From Propionibacteriaceae bacterium AM104-82 (GTDB lineage Bacteria > Actinomycetota > Actinomycetes > Propionibacteriales > Propionibacteriaceae): 64,000 nucleotides of DNA. Positions 23,809 to 33,131 of this stretch are shown piece after piece. The translations under genes were made by a program, and so were the position numbers. The notes under the pieces are model-generated. The model was not told where the DNA came from and searched no databases. It was given only the letters and a program-made list of their open reading frames with translations. Numbering within the stretch: position 1 is the first letter of the stretch; each line of letters starts with the position of its first letter. The stretch covers positions 1-64,000 of the forward strand of contig JAQDQK010000014.1 of the NCBI GenBank assembly GCA_027658995.1. The letters run 5' to 3'.

Positions 23809-24105
23809 CTAGACGCAGTCCACGCAGTACTGCAGGTTGCCGCGCGTCTCGGCCAGTTGGCTCATCGACTTCACGAGGAAGCACGATGCGCAGGTGAACT
23901 CGTTCGCCTGACGAGGCAGGACCCGTACGGTGAGTTCCTCATGCGACAGGTCCGCTCCCGGAAGTTCGAAGGATTCGGCCGCCTCGACCTCGTCCTCGTC
24001 GACCTTTCCGGAGTTCTTGTCGTTTCGGCGCGACTTGAGTTCTTCGAGCGAATCCTCGCTCATCTCCTCATCGGTCTTGCGGGGTGCATCGTAGTCAGTT
24101 GCCAT
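23809..24105 (-). CDS. DUF4193 family protein
   Basis: A 98-aa actinobacteria-specific protein (M. tuberculosis Rv2699c). The N-terminal half is acidic and disordered-looking. The C-terminal half has CASC (about residues 71-74) and CVDC (94-97), a likely zinc ribbon, with FTCASCFLVKSMSQLA. A GAAAGGA Shine-Dalgarno is present before the ATG. It is convergent with DUF4235 and divergent from sepH. Molecular role unknown. Confidence 0.9.
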   Translation of the reverse strand: MATDYDAPRKTDEEMSEDSLEELKSRRNDKNSGKVDEDEVEAAESFELPGADLSHEELTVRVLPRQANEFTCASCFLVKSMSQLAETRGNLQYCVDCV

Positions 24106-24242
24106 CCGTTTCGTCCTTTCTTCGCCGCGACGGGCACATGTGTATCACATCTCGGGCCCTACTGAGGCACCGGCCCGTCACTGGACCACGCCATTGTGCG
24201 TCGGCCCGCAAGCGCCTCCGCCATCGTTGTGCCTAGCGCTGG

Positions 24243-24248
24243 TAAGTT
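24243..24248 (+). promoter_or_regulatory. -10 element of sepH
   Basis: TAAGTT lies 35 nt before the sepH ATG; transcription should start near 24255 and give a leader of about 29 nt carrying ACGAGGA. No convincing -35. Confidence 0.45.
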
Positions 24249-24283
24249 GTGGCCATTCAGCCAGCGCACACGGACGAGGAATC

Positions 24284-25228
24284 ATGGACAACGCTTTGAG
24301 CCCACGCGAGATCCAGTCACGGATCCGTGCCGGTGCCTCCGTTGATGACGTCGCGAGCGAATCGGGGATGGATCTCGATCGGATCGAGGCCTTCGCGGGT
24401 CCCGTCCTGGCCGAACGCGAGCACATCGCGGGGGCCGCCCAGACCGCGACGATCCGTCGGCGCGGCGAGGCGGGCAGCCACCGCCGGCTCGGCGACCTGA
24501 TCACGCAGCGGCTCCGCTCGCGCGGCATCGACTCGGAGGGCGTCGAGTGGGACGCCTGGCGCCAGGCCGACCTGAAGTGGCGCGTCGTCGCCACGATGGG
24601 CGGCGACGTCGAGGCGCGGGCGGCCGAGTTCGTCTACGACCCCAAGGCGCGCTTCTCGTTCGCGGACAACGCAGACGCCCGCTGGATGATCGGCGAGGAG
24701 ACCCCCGGCGCGCGGCCGGAGGAGGAGAACACCGTCGACTTCGACGACGAACTGGCGCTGGTCCGGGCGGTGAGCACCCCCGAGAAGGAGAAGCCGGGCG
24801 ACGACGTCCCCGTCTCCGACCTGATGCACGAGGGCAACGAGGACACCTCTCAACTCGACCGCCTCTATGACATGTTGAGCGGCATCAGCGAGGACTCGGT
24901 GCGGATCTACACGGGCATCCTCGACCCGGTGCTGTACGAGGCCCGCGAGGAGATCGCCGACGCGCCCGACCCGGAGGCCGACGAGCCGACCCGCGAGGTG
25001 TCGCTGACTGACCCGGACGAGGGCGACGAGGAGGACGTGGAGCACACCATCGTCCGCGAGGAGCCCGCCGAGGAGCCGGCGCCGGTCGTCGACGAGACGC
25101 CGGAGGAGCCGACGCAGGACGCGCTTGTTGAGGGCGACGACGAGCCCAAGAAGCCAGCAAAGCCCCGCAAGCGGCGCGCGAAGGTCCCCTCCTGGGACGA
25201 GATCATGTTCGGCGGCCCGACCAAGTAG
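24284..25228 (+). CDS. sepH: cell division protein SepH
   Basis: A 314-aa protein of the SepH (DUF3071) family, which stimulates FtsZ assembly at the actinobacterial division site. The N-terminal domain (about 1-125) carries a helix-turn-helix-like segment (SPREIQSRIRAGASVDDVASESG) and the conserved WDAWRQADLKWRVVA. A long acidic, low-complexity middle follows (about 135-285). A short conserved C-terminus (KVPSWDEIMFGGPTK) closes the protein. The ATG is preceded by GACGAGGA; a longer frame upstream is not supported. Divergent from DUF4193. Confidence 0.93.
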   Translation: MDNALSPREIQSRIRAGASVDDVASESGMDLDRIEAFAGPVLAEREHIAGAAQTATIRRRGEAGSHRRLGDLITQRLRSRGIDSEGVEWDAWRQADLKWRVVATMGGDVEARAAEFVYDPKARFSFADNADARWMIGEETPGARPEEENTVDFDDELALVRAVSTPEKEKPGDDVPVSDLMHEGNEDTSQLDRLYDMLSGISEDSVRIYTGILDPVLYEAREEIADAPDPEADEPTREVSLTDPDEGDEEDVEHTIVREEPAEEPAPVVDETPEEPTQDALVEGDDEPKKPAKPRKRRAKVPSWDEIMFGGPTK

Positions 25229-25396
25229 CCCCCTCGGCACACCTCGCGAGGCTCGTTGCGACTGGCGTTGCGCGGCATCCGCACCTCCATGGGGGGACGT
25301 GGACGCTCAAGCACGCCGGGTTCGTCGACGACCATCACCTGACGCGGCGAGGATGGACACCCGCCGCGCCGCCTCAGGGAACGCCGGTGCCGTGAC

Positions 25397-26047
25397 TCAG
25401 AAGTTCTCGGGGTCGAACGGCAGCGGGTCGGGCGACAGGGTCGCCTTGGCCCTGGTGGCGGTCATCCTGCGACGGTGGTGCGCCCGGCACAGCACCTCGT
25501 AGCGGACCTCTCCCCCGGTGACGGTGTCCCCCACGACGACCCGGCTGCCCTCGGTGACCATGATCCCGTCGAGCGTGCGGGCGTTGTGCGTGCCTCGGGC
25601 GCCGCACCAGCAGAGCGGCCCAAGCGGGAGGCTCTCCACGCGGTCGGCCAACTCGACGAGGCGCTGCGAGCCGGGGAACAGGTGGGTGCGGAAGTCGGAG
25701 AGGATGCCGAAGGCGTAGACGTCCAACTGCAGTTCGTCGACGATCCTGGCCAACTGGTCGATGTGCTCCGGCGTGTAGAACTGCGCCTCGTCGCACACGA
25801 TGTAGTCGACGCGCTGACCTGTGGTCAGTTCGCCGATGATGTAGCGCCACAGGTCGAAGTCCTCGGTCACCTCGATCGCGTCGGTGCTCAGCCCCAACCG
25901 CGAGGTGATCTTGCCCTCGCCGGCCCGGTCCTGCGAGGTGAACACCCTTCCCCGCCGCCCATGGGTGGACTGGATGTGGTCCAACTGCAGCGCAAGCGTC
26001 GACTTGCCGCAGTCCATCGGGCCGGTGTGGAAGACCAGTTCAGCCAC
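25397..26047 (-). CDS. tdk: thymidine kinase
   Basis: Phosphorylates thymidine with ATP in the salvage pathway. A 216-aa type II (TK1-like) enzyme: P-loop GPMDCGKST (residues 9-17), VDYIVCDEAQFY Walker-B-like region, lasso segment with TLDGIMVTEGSRVVVGD, and zinc ligands in LCWCGARGTHNAR and YEVLCRAHHRR. It starts with GTG inside the end of the glycosyltransferase gene (8-nt overlap), the last of four overlapping genes. The 168 nt downstream to sepH contain no recognisable terminator. Confidence 0.95.
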   Translation of the reverse strand: MAELVFHTGPMDCGKSTLALQLDHIQSTHGRRGRVFTSQDRAGEGKITSRLGLSTDAIEVTEDFDLWRYIIGELTTGQRVDYIVCDEAQFYTPEHIDQLARIVDELQLDVYAFGILSDFRTHLFPGSQRLVELADRVESLPLGPLCWCGARGTHNARTLDGIMVTEGSRVVVGDTVTGGEVRYEVLCRAHHRRRMTATRAKATLSPDPLPFDPENF

Positions 26048-27281
26048 GCGTGGTCCTTTCCTCGATGAGGTCGTGGTAGGCCGCCACGTACCGCTCTGCG
26101 GTCCGCTCCGGGCTCAGATCGGGTAACAGCTTGGCAGAAGCGGCCGACATCGCGCGACGTCGCCCCGCGTCCATCATGGCGACGAAGCCGCGCGCCATCG
26201 ACTTCACGTCGGGCCCCGTCAGCAGCGCGCTCTCGGCGGAGGTGCCGACGGTCAGCCGCCCGTCGCAGTACATCACGGGAAGCCCGGCCGCGACCGCCTC
26301 GGAGATGACGAGGCCCTGCGAGTCGAAGCGGTAGGAACTCAGCACCAGCGCGTCGGCGTTGACCAACTCGTAGGCGATCGCCGACAGCGAGGACAGGTGC
26401 CAGCGGAAGTCGATGTTGTCGGCCCCGGCCGCGAGCCTCTTGAGCGGGTCCCGCTGGTCGCCGTCTCCGACGATGACCAACTCGGCGTTCGGCAGGTCTG
26501 CGGCGCGGAACGCCTTTATCAGCACGTCGAGGCGCTTCTCCTTGGCAAGCCTGCCGATCGACAGGAACCGGACCTTCTGGTCGTCGCGTTCCCACTGCGT
26601 CTCGGCGATGGCGTCGAGCATGCCGCGGTTGTACCCGGTGGGGACGACGTAGCTCGGCAGCTTCTCGCCCGCCGCCTCGTCGATCAGGTCACGCATGAAC
26701 GGCGAGGGCACCGTGTAGGCGTCGACGCGCTGGGCGATCTGCGCGAACGACTTCCAGTCGGTGCGGGCCGCGAGCCCGCCGGTCTCGTGCCGGGCCGAGG
26801 GCAGCTTCGCGGGCGGTGTCTCCAGTTGGGTCGCGCCGCGCAGGGCGGGCAGCACCAACAGCCGGTAGCTGAGGGTGCCGAAGAACGCGCCGCGCACCGT
26901 CTGGTGCGTGCCAGCGATGTTGGCGTGGAAGGTGTGCAGGTGCGGAATGTTCTGCAGCCGGGCGATCCTGGCGCCGAGCACCAGCGCGCCCCGCTCCGTC
27001 TGGCTGTGCACCACGTCGAAGTCGCCAACCGACGAGATCAGCTTGGCGCGCCGGTCGGTGCAGTGCAGCACGCTCAGGTGCGCGGGGAGGCCCTCCAGGT
27101 AGATGGTGGGGCACTCGATGATCCGGCCGAGCCTCGGCTTCTGCAGGTGCCGGTCGGGTGCAATCAGGGTCACCTCGTGACCCATCGCCGTCAACTCCTC
27201 CAACTGCGTCTGCACCGACCTGCCGATCCCCCCGGAGGCCGGGAAGAAGTCGTCGATGATGATCGCGATGCGCAGGCTCAC
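26040..27281 (-). CDS. glycosyltransferase family 4 protein
   Basis: A 413-aa GT-B glycosyltransferase. The N-terminal domain starts RIAIIIDDFFPASGGIGRSVQTQ, with the glycine-rich loop for acceptor or donor placement and HTFHANIAGTHQ; the C-terminal domain has FLSIGRLAKEKRLDVLIKAF and the donor-phosphate E-x7-E region SSYRFDSQGLVISEAVAAGLPV. It likely transfers a sugar to a lipid or polysaccharide at the inner membrane face. The start GTG overlaps the TGA of the phosphodiesterase gene (GTGA); the longer frame upstream is shadow coding. Substrate unknown. Confidence 0.88.
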   Translation of the reverse strand: MSLRIAIIIDDFFPASGGIGRSVQTQLEELTAMGHEVTLIAPDRHLQKPRLGRIIECPTIYLEGLPAHLSVLHCTDRRAKLISSVGDFDVVHSQTERGALVLGARIARLQNIPHLHTFHANIAGTHQTVRGAFFGTLSYRLLVLPALRGATQLETPPAKLPSARHETGGLAARTDWKSFAQIAQRVDAYTVPSPFMRDLIDEAAGEKLPSYVVPTGYNRGMLDAIAETQWERDDQKVRFLSIGRLAKEKRLDVLIKAFRAADLPNAELVIVGDGDQRDPLKRLAAGADNIDFRWHLSSLSAIAYELVNADALVLSSYRFDSQGLVISEAVAAGLPVMYCDGRLTVGTSAESALLTGPDVKSMARGFVAMMDAGRRRAMSAASAKLLPDLSPERTAERYVAAYHDLIEERTTRG

Positions 27282-28399
27282 CTGGTCCCACCAAAGGCGA
27301 GCAGCGGGACCTCCATCTCGGCGGCCGTCAGCGACCCGTGCATGCCGACAAGGCCGAACTCGCCGGGCGTGGCGGTGCTCATGGCGGCGAAGTCCTCGTG
27401 CATCGCCGCGACCACGTCGCCGATCCGCGACTGGCTGATGCCGGTCGCCCGGGGGCCGAACCAGCCGGCCTCGATCGCCTCCTCGCGGCGCAGCACCATG
27501 GCCCGCTCGCCGAGCACCGACTCCCAGGCCCATGCGATCTCGCGCGGCGAGTCTCCGTAGACGTGCCGGAACCGGGGCTCGCCACCGACGTGGGAGTGGC
27601 CGGTGAGCCGGGGCTCCTCCTCGATGACGATCCGGGAGGCCAGCGGCACGTTGACCATGCCGTGGTCGCCCGTGACGAGCAGGCACACGTCCGCGGGAAG
27701 GGTCTCGACGAGGTGGGCGATCATGTCGTCGACGGATCCGAGCCGGTCGAGCCACTGCCACGAGCCGACGCCGTAGCCGTGCCCGTCGTGGTCGAGCATC
27801 CGCTCGTAGCAGTAGACGACGTCGGCGCTGCGCAGCGCGTCGGTGACAAGCGCCGCGAAGTGCTCGGGTTCCCCCTCCGCCGAGACCGGGAAGTGCGTGG
27901 TTCCCGCGAAGGCGAGCCGGGTCAGGGCGCTTCCCGCGAAGCGATCGAGCGTGACGGCCCCGCTACCCCTGCCCGCGGAGCCGAGCCGCTGGAAGACGGT
28001 CGGCACCTGGGCGAAGCCCTTCACGTCGGTCGGCCCGCCCTCCCAGGTCAGCGCGTTGATGACGCGCTGGACGCTCGGCTCGAAGAAGCTGTAGCCGACC
28101 ACGCCGTGCTCGCCCGTCGGCACGCCGGTGCCGAGCGAGGTCAGGGAGGTCGCGGTGGTCGAGGGCACCGAGCAGGTCAGCCGCAGCGCGCCGGCGAGCG
28201 CGTCGCCCATCGTCTCCGCGTGGTCGAGGTGCTCGCTGAGTTGGTGCCAGCCGAGGCCGTCGACCAGCAGCACGACGTACTTCGACGCGTGGGGAACGTT
28301 GATGACGGGAGACTCGCCGTCCAGGCGGGCGACGACGCTGGGGAAGACGTTGACGAGCGCCAGGTCCTCGTAGCGGGGCTCGACGAACTGTGAGTGCAT
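27278..28399 (-). CDS. alkaline phosphatase-fold nucleotide pyrophosphatase/phosphodiesterase
   Basis: A 373-aa protein of the type I phosphodiesterase/nucleotide pyrophosphatase family. The first metal site is in VVLLVDGLGWHQL, the nucleophile Thr/Ser in SVPSTTATSLTSLGTG, then DHDGHGYGVGSW and VTGDHGMVNV provide the remaining Asp/His ligands. No signal peptide is seen, so it is probably cytoplasmic. It is the second gene of a four-gene operon; the ATG shares one base with the DUF5998 stop (TGATG). Its constant pairing with DUF5998 in actinobacteria suggests a shared pathway. Confidence 0.9.
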   Translation of the reverse strand: MHSQFVEPRYEDLALVNVFPSVVARLDGESPVINVPHASKYVVLLVDGLGWHQLSEHLDHAETMGDALAGALRLTCSVPSTTATSLTSLGTGVPTGEHGVVGYSFFEPSVQRVINALTWEGGPTDVKGFAQVPTVFQRLGSAGRGSGAVTLDRFAGSALTRLAFAGTTHFPVSAEGEPEHFAALVTDALRSADVVYCYERMLDHDGHGYGVGSWQWLDRLGSVDDMIAHLVETLPADVCLLVTGDHGMVNVPLASRIVIEEEPRLTGHSHVGGEPRFRHVYGDSPREIAWAWESVLGERAMVLRREEAIEAGWFGPRATGISQSRIGDVVAAMHEDFAAMSTATPGEFGLVGMHGSLTAAEMEVPLLAFGGTR

Positions 28400-28962
28400 C
28401 AGCCGACCGCGCCCTGGAGCCGGAGGCCGAACGCGACGAGCCGTCGCGCGTTCTCGCCGTCTGCCTGGCGCGACATCCGCACGGTGATGTCGTCTGGCTG
28501 CAGCACGCCCGTGTAGCCGTGGTCGGCCTCGCAGGTGGGGTCCTCGCAGGCGGCAGGACCAAGGTCGAGCCTGCGCGCCGCGCCCCACACGATCGTCAGC
28601 CAGGCCTCGCTGAGCGAGGTGAGCTGCTCCGGGTCGGAAAGCGACCGGGTCACCACGACCGAGTCGACGGCGCGCAGCGCGACGCACTCGACCGTCGACA
28701 GCGCCTCTGGGCGGCCGCCCTCGCCCTCGTCGACGTGGCAGATGACGAGTTGGCGGGCGGTGCGGATCAGCACGGTGAGGTGGCGGTGCAGTTCACGCCC
28801 CGCGAACGTCGCCTCGTGCTGCACGAGGTAGTCCAGCGTCTCCTGTCCCCCGATGCCCATCTCTGCGGTCTCGGTGACCAGATTCGGGTAGAACCCGCAC
28901 TCGGCGATCTCGGCGATGAGCTCGGCGGGCAAGGTCGAGTTGAAGTTGGCGGACTGGCTCAC
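28399..28962 (-). CDS. DUF5998 family protein
   Basis: A 187-aa actinobacterial protein of unknown function. It shows the family landmarks: AECGFYPNLVTE, LVQHEATFAGRELHRHLTVL, LVICHVDEG, AWLTIVWGAARRLDLGPAACEDP and CEADHGYTG with two conserved Cys. The GTG is preceded by a CATGAT -10-like element 6 nt away. It heads the operon DUF5998-phosphodiesterase-glycosyltransferase-tdk and is divergent from the APP1-type gene, with 36 nt between the two start codons. Confidence 0.88.
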   Translation of the reverse strand: MSQSANFNSTLPAELIAEIAECGFYPNLVTETAEMGIGGQETLDYLVQHEATFAGRELHRHLTVLIRTARQLVICHVDEGEGGRPEALSTVECVALRAVDSVVVTRSLSDPEQLTSLSEAWLTIVWGAARRLDLGPAACEDPTCEADHGYTGVLQPDDITVRMSRQADGENARRLVAFGLRLQGAVG

Positions 28963-28986
28963 CCGCCCATCATGGCATGTCTGGGT

Positions 28987-28992
28987 TAGGTT
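28987..28992 (+). promoter_or_regulatory. -10 element of the APP1-type gene
   Basis: TAGGTT ends 6 nt before the ATG at 28999, no Shine-Dalgarno; leaderless. The divergent gene's -10-like element lies 12 bp away, so the promoters are back to back. Confidence 0.6.
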
Positions 28993-28998
28993 TGAGCC

Positions 28999-30048
28999 AT
29001 GGCCTCCCGCCCCTTCATCGCCGCCCGCATCGAGGACAGACTCAACCGTCTGGTCAATCGTGTGCTGCTCCGTCGAGGCTGGAAGGAGAACATCCTCGCG
29101 TTCACCGGCTACGGCACGCCCGAGCAGTTGCGCATCCTGGCCCGCGTGGTGCTGCGCCCCTCCGAGGACCTCGGCATCGTGCAGGCCGCGCAGGCGCTGC
29201 TGTACCGGCGCGGCTGGCGCAACTTCATGAACGTGGCCCGCGTCAACGCGACCGTCAACGTCGTGGTCGGCGAGACCCGGATCCCCGTCAAGGCCGACAG
29301 GGGCGGCTACATCGACGTGCGCGTCCGCAACCCTGGGCTGACGCCCGGCTGGCACACCGTCCGCCTCGAGGGCGACGGCGGCGCGTCCGCGCTTGCCAAC
29401 GTGCAGGTGATCGGCCACGACGTCACCTTCGGGATCGTCAGCGACATCGACGACACCATCTTGTCGACGCTGCTCCCCCGCCCGATGATGGCCGCCTGGA
29501 ACTCCTTCGTGGTCACCGAACAGGCCCGCCAGGCGGTGCCCGGGATGGCGCGGCTGTACCAGCGCCTCCTCGCGGCGCACCCGGGATCGCCCATCATCTT
29601 CGTCTCCACGGGGGCGTGGAACACCTACCCGATGATCCAGCGCTTCCAGGCCCGCCACGGCATCCCGCAGGGCGCGATGCTGCTCACCGACTGGGGCCCG
29701 ACGCAGACCGGGTGGTTCCGCAGCGGCACCGACCACAAGCGCAGGGCGCTGCGCGAACTGGCGCGCGACCTGCCCAATATCGACTGGCTGCTTGTCGGCG
29801 ACGACGGCCAGCACGACCCCGACCTGTACGCCGAGTTCGCCTCGCTGCAGCCCGAACACGTCCGGGCACGCGCGATCCGGCAACTGACGCCGGGCGAGCA
29901 CACCCTCGCGCACGGCCTCCCGATGGAGGTCAACACGGCCGACCGCTGGTCGCCCGACATCGCGCCAGAGGTCAGGGCACCCGACGGCGACGGCCTCGGC
30001 GAACAACTCGCCGATCTGCTCGATGACGAGACACGGGCCCGCTCCTGA
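28999..30048 (+). CDS. APP1/DUF2183 phosphatase-domain protein
   Basis: A 349-aa protein with the APP1 catalytic domain (about 140-310), a HAD-like phosphatidate phosphatase fold. The nucleophile motif is SDIDDTI (Asp149, Asp151). Motif II is IIFVSTGAWNTYP, the conserved Lys in TDHKRRAL follows, and GDDGQHDPDLY near residue 273 supplies the acidic motif. The N-terminal 130 residues resemble a beta-rich domain often found with it. In yeast App1 acts on phosphatidate at membranes; the bacterial substrate is not established. An almost equally long overlapping frame shifted by +1 is a shadow. Leaderless start. Confidence 0.88.
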   Translation: MASRPFIAARIEDRLNRLVNRVLLRRGWKENILAFTGYGTPEQLRILARVVLRPSEDLGIVQAAQALLYRRGWRNFMNVARVNATVNVVVGETRIPVKADRGGYIDVRVRNPGLTPGWHTVRLEGDGGASALANVQVIGHDVTFGIVSDIDDTILSTLLPRPMMAAWNSFVVTEQARQAVPGMARLYQRLLAAHPGSPIIFVSTGAWNTYPMIQRFQARHGIPQGAMLLTDWGPTQTGWFRSGTDHKRRALRELARDLPNIDWLLVGDDGQHDPDLYAEFASLQPEHVRARAIRQLTPGEHTLAHGLPMEVNTADRWSPDIAPEVRAPDGDGLGEQLADLLDDETRARS

Positions 30049-30071
30049 GGCGTGGACCCGCCGCGGAGGGA

Positions 30072-30077
30072 TAACCT
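30072..30077 (+). promoter_or_regulatory. -10 element of parC
   Basis: TAACCT gives a predicted start near 30084 and a 27-nt leader carrying the strong Shine-Dalgarno GGAGGAGGAG. This gene, unlike many neighbours, is not leaderless. Confidence 0.5.
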
Positions 30078-30110
30078 TGGCAGGTTGCCATCCCGGAGGA
30101 GGAGACGTAC

Positions 30111-32594
30111 ATGGCGAAGCCAACCGTCGATGACGATGTGAACGACGAGGAACACATCCTCGACGTCGACGTCACGCAGGAGATGGAGTCGAGCTTCCTC
30201 GAATACGCCTACTCGGTCATCTACTCCCGCGCGCTCCCCGATGCCCGCGACGGCCTCAAGCCCGTCCAGCGGCGCATCCTCTTCTCGATGGACGAGATGG
30301 GGGTTAGGCCCGACCGCGGCCACGTGAAGTGCGCGCGCGTCGTCGGACAGGTGATGGGCCTCCTGCACCCGCACGGCGACGGCGCCATCTACGACGCCCT
30401 CGTCCGGATGGGCCAGTCGTGGGCGGTGCGCCTTCCGCTGATCGACGGGCACGGCAACTTCGGCTCCCTCGACGCCGGCCCCGCCGCGATGCGTTACACC
30501 GAGTGCCGGATGGCGACCCCCGCGGTCGCCATGACCCGCGGCCTCGACCAGGACACCGTCGACTTCAAGCCGAACTACGACGGCAAGGAGTCCGAGCCGG
30601 TCGTCCTCCCGTCCGCGATCCCGAACCTGCTCGTCAACGGCGCCACCGGCATCGCCGTCGGCATGGCGACCAACATCGCCCCCCACAACCTGATCGAGGT
30701 CGTCGCGGCGCTGCAGCAACTGCTCAAGCGTCCCGACATCGAACTCGACGAGTTGATGCGCCACGTCCCGGGCCCCGACTTCCCCACCGGCGGCAAGATC
30801 ATCGGCCTCGACGGCGTCCGCGACGCCTACGCCACCGGCCGCGGCACCTTCAAGATCCGCGCCACCACCCGCATCGAGAAGGTCTCGCCGCGGCGGATGG
30901 GCATCATCGTCACCGAACTGCCGTACATGATCGGCCCAGAGAAGATCATCGAGCAGATCAAGAAGGGCGTCGACGACAAGAAGCTCACGGGCATCGCCGA
31001 CGTCAAGGACCTGACCGACCTCGCCAACGGCATGCGCCTTGTCATCGAGGTCAAGAACGGGATCAACCCCGAGGCGCTGCTCGAGCAGTTGTTCAAGGTC
31101 ACCAAGCTGGAGGACACCTTCGCGATCAACGCCGTGGCGCTGGTCGAGGGCCAGCCGCGCACGCTCACCCTGAAGGAGATGCTCGAGGTCTTCCTCGCGC
31201 ACCGCCTCGAGGTGACGCTGCGGCGCTCGCACTTCCTGCTCGCCAAGGCCGAGGACCGCCTCCACCTGGTCCGTGGCCTCATCACGGCCATCGCCGACAT
31301 CGACGACGTGATCGCGATCATCCGCACCTCCGACGACGCCGGGCAGGCGCGCGAGCGGCTGATGGGAGCCTTTGACCTGACAGAGGTGCAGGCCAACTAC
31401 ATCCTCGACATGCAGTTGCGGCGCCTGACGCGCTACTCCACCATCGAACTGGAGAAGGAGGCGGGGGAACTCGCCGACGAGATCGCCCGACTGCGCGACA
31501 TCATCGACAACGACGACGTGCTGCGCCGCCTGGTCGGCGAGGAACTGACCCAGGTCGCCAAGGAGTTCGGGACGCCCCGCCGCACCGTGCTGCTCGCCTC
31601 CTCCGGCGCGCCGACCACCGCGAAGGCCCCGCTCGAGGTGCCCGACGACCCGTGCTGGGTGCTGCTCAGCGGCAGCGGCCTGGTCGCCCGCACCGACACG
31701 CTCGCGCCGCTGCCCGGCGAGGGCCGCTCCGCGCACGACGTGGTGGTCGCCAAGGCACCCATCACGGCGCAGGGCGAGTTCGGCGTCATCACCGACCGGG
31801 GCCGCCTGCTGCGCTGCCGCGCCATCGAACTGCCGACCGTCCCGCTGACGGCCTCTGCCCCCAGCCTGCAGGGCGGCAGCCTGGCGCACGAACTGTGGCC
31901 GCTCGAGCCAGGCGAGAAGCCCATCGGCCTCACGACGCTCGACCCCGACTCGCTCGGGCTTGCGCTCGGCACGAAGCAGGGCGTCGTGAAGCGGGTCAAC
32001 CCCGAACTGCTCAGCAAGGACTCGTGGGACGTGATCCGCCTCGACGACGGCGACCACCTGGTCGGCGCCGTCGAGATGACCGACCCCGAGGCCGACCTCG
32101 CGTTCATCACCTCCGACGCGCAGTTGCTGCACTTCCCCGCCTCCGGAGTGCGCCCCCAGGGCCGCGCGGGCGGCGGCGTCGCAGGCGTCAAGCTGTCCCC
32201 GGGTGCCCGCGTCGTCTGGTTCGGCGCCGTCCACCCCGACACGGACGTCGTGGTCACCGTCTCCGGCTCGTCCGACTCACTGCCAGGCACCGAGACGGGG
32301 CTGGCGAAGGTGACGCCGATGTCCGAGTACCCGGCCAAGGGCAGGGCGACCGGCGGCGTGCGCGCGCACCGCTTCCTGAAGGGCGAGGACACGTTGCTGA
32401 TCGCCGCGATCGGCGGAGCCCCCGTCGTCGCGGCGGCCGCGAGCGGATCGCCCGTCGACCTGCCCGCCGCGCACGGCAGGCGCGACGGGTCCGGGTCGCC
32501 GGTGGCGCAGCCCATCACGATGCTCGCGGGCCGAAATGGTCAGGGTTCCGAGGTCCCGACGCCAGGAGTACAGTCGCTCTTCGATGAGGAGTGA
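30111..32594 (+). CDS. parC: topoisomerase IV subunit A (GyrA/ParC-type)
   Basis: An 827-aa type IIA topoisomerase A subunit that cuts and rejoins DNA. Tyr129 in RYTECRMA is the catalytic residue. The winged-helix region holds the quinolone-determining segment [18 protein letters not shown]: Gly91 stands where E. coli GyrA has Ser83, and Asp95 where it has Asp87. A coiled-coil gate (about 380-480) and a C-terminal beta-pinwheel (about 500-800) follow. I see no clear GyrA box in the pinwheel, which argues for decatenation rather than supercoiling; the partner ParE-type gene is 6 kb away. Carbonic anhydrase starts 3 nt after the stop codon. Confidence 0.93.
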   Translation: MAKPTVDDDVNDEEHILDVDVTQEMESSFLEYAYSVIYSRALPDARDGLKPVQRRILFSMDEMGVRPDRGHVKCARVVGQVMGLLHPHGDGAIYDALVRMGQSWAVRLPLIDGHGNFGSLDAGPAAMRYTECRMATPAVAMTRGLDQDTVDFKPNYDGKESEPVVLPSAIPNLLVNGATGIAVGMATNIAPHNLIEVVAALQQLLKRPDIELDELMRHVPGPDFPTGGKIIGLDGVRDAYATGRGTFKIRATTRIEKVSPRRMGIIVTELPYMIGPEKIIEQIKKGVDDKKLTGIADVKDLTDLANGMRLVIEVKNGINPEALLEQLFKVTKLEDTFAINAVALVEGQPRTLTLKEMLEVFLAHRLEVTLRRSHFLLAKAEDRLHLVRGLITAIADIDDVIAIIRTSDDAGQARERLMGAFDLTEVQANYILDMQLRRLTRYSTIELEKEAGELADEIARLRDIIDNDDVLRRLVGEELTQVAKEFGTPRRTVLLASSGAPTTAKAPLEVPDDPCWVLLSGSGLVARTDTLAPLPGEGRSAHDVVVAKAPITAQGEFGVITDRGRLLRCRAIELPTVPLTASAPSLQGGSLAHELWPLEPGEKPIGLTTLDPDSLGLALGTKQGVVKRVNPELLSKDSWDVIRLDDGDHLVGAVEMTDPEADLAFITSDAQLLHFPASGVRPQGRAGGGVAGVKLSPGARVVWFGAVHPDTDVVVTVSGSSDSLPGTETGLAKVTPMSEYPAKGRATGGVRAHRFLKGEDTLLIAAIGGAPVVAAAASGSPVDLPAAHGRRDGSGSPVAQPITMLAGRNGQGSEVPTPGVQSLFDEE

Positions 32595-32597
32595 TAC

Positions 32598-33089
32598 ATG
32601 AGTTTTGACGATCTGCTAGCCAACAACGCCACCTACGCCTCGACCTTCACCGACGGGAACTTCGACGGTGTCGCACGGGCCGGGGTCGCGATCGTGACCT
32701 GCATGGACTCGCGGATCGAGCCCCTCGCGATGGTCGGCCTGCATCTGGGCGACGCGAAGATCCTGCGCTCGCCGGGCGGCCGCGTGACGACCTCCGTCCT
32801 GAACGGCTGCGTGCTCGGCGTGCAACTGCTCAAGGTCGACCGGATCATGATCATCCCGCACACCCGCTGCGCGATGGCGAAGGGCACCGACGAGGACGTG
32901 CGCAGGCAGATCCTTGAGACCAACGGGGTCACCGCGAGTTGGATGACGTTCGGCTCCTCGCCCGATCAGATGCGACGCGTCCACGAGGACGTCGAGATGG
33001 TCAAGTCGCACCCGCTGATCGCGGGAAGGGCCGAGATCGGCGGCTTCATGTACGACGTCGACACGGGCCTGCTCGACCAGATCATCTGA
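32598..33089 (+). CDS. beta-class carbonic anhydrase-like protein
   Basis: A 163-aa protein that would interconvert CO2 and bicarbonate. Zinc ligands Cys35 (TCMDSR, with the Asp37-Arg39 dyad), His88 and Cys91 (IPHTRCAM) are all present. The short length, about 160 residues, is typical of the actinobacterial single-domain beta-CAs. The ATG is 3 nt after the parC stop, with GATGAGGAG as Shine-Dalgarno inside the parC end, so the two are probably cotranscribed. A functional link with topoisomerase IV is not evident. Confidence 0.9.
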   Translation: MSFDDLLANNATYASTFTDGNFDGVARAGVAIVTCMDSRIEPLAMVGLHLGDAKILRSPGGRVTTSVLNGCVLGVQLLKVDRIMIIPHTRCAMAKGTDEDVRRQILETNGVTASWMTFGSSPDQMRRVHEDVEMVKSHPLIAGRAEIGGFMYDVDTGLLDQII

Positions 33090-33131
33090 CCCGCGTCGCC
33101 TAAGCCGCGCCGCCTGGGCCGCCGACGGCGG

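Noticed and set aside
26040..27761. Extended N-terminus of the glycosyltransferase frame (573 codons)
   Set aside because: The extra part is out-of-frame overlap with the phosphodiesterase gene, which has its full catalytic set. The GTG at 27281 overlapping that gene's stop is the sensible start.
29625..32234. Long open frame antisense to parC and APP1 genes
   Set aside because: Spans two real genes on the other strand and has shadow-type composition.
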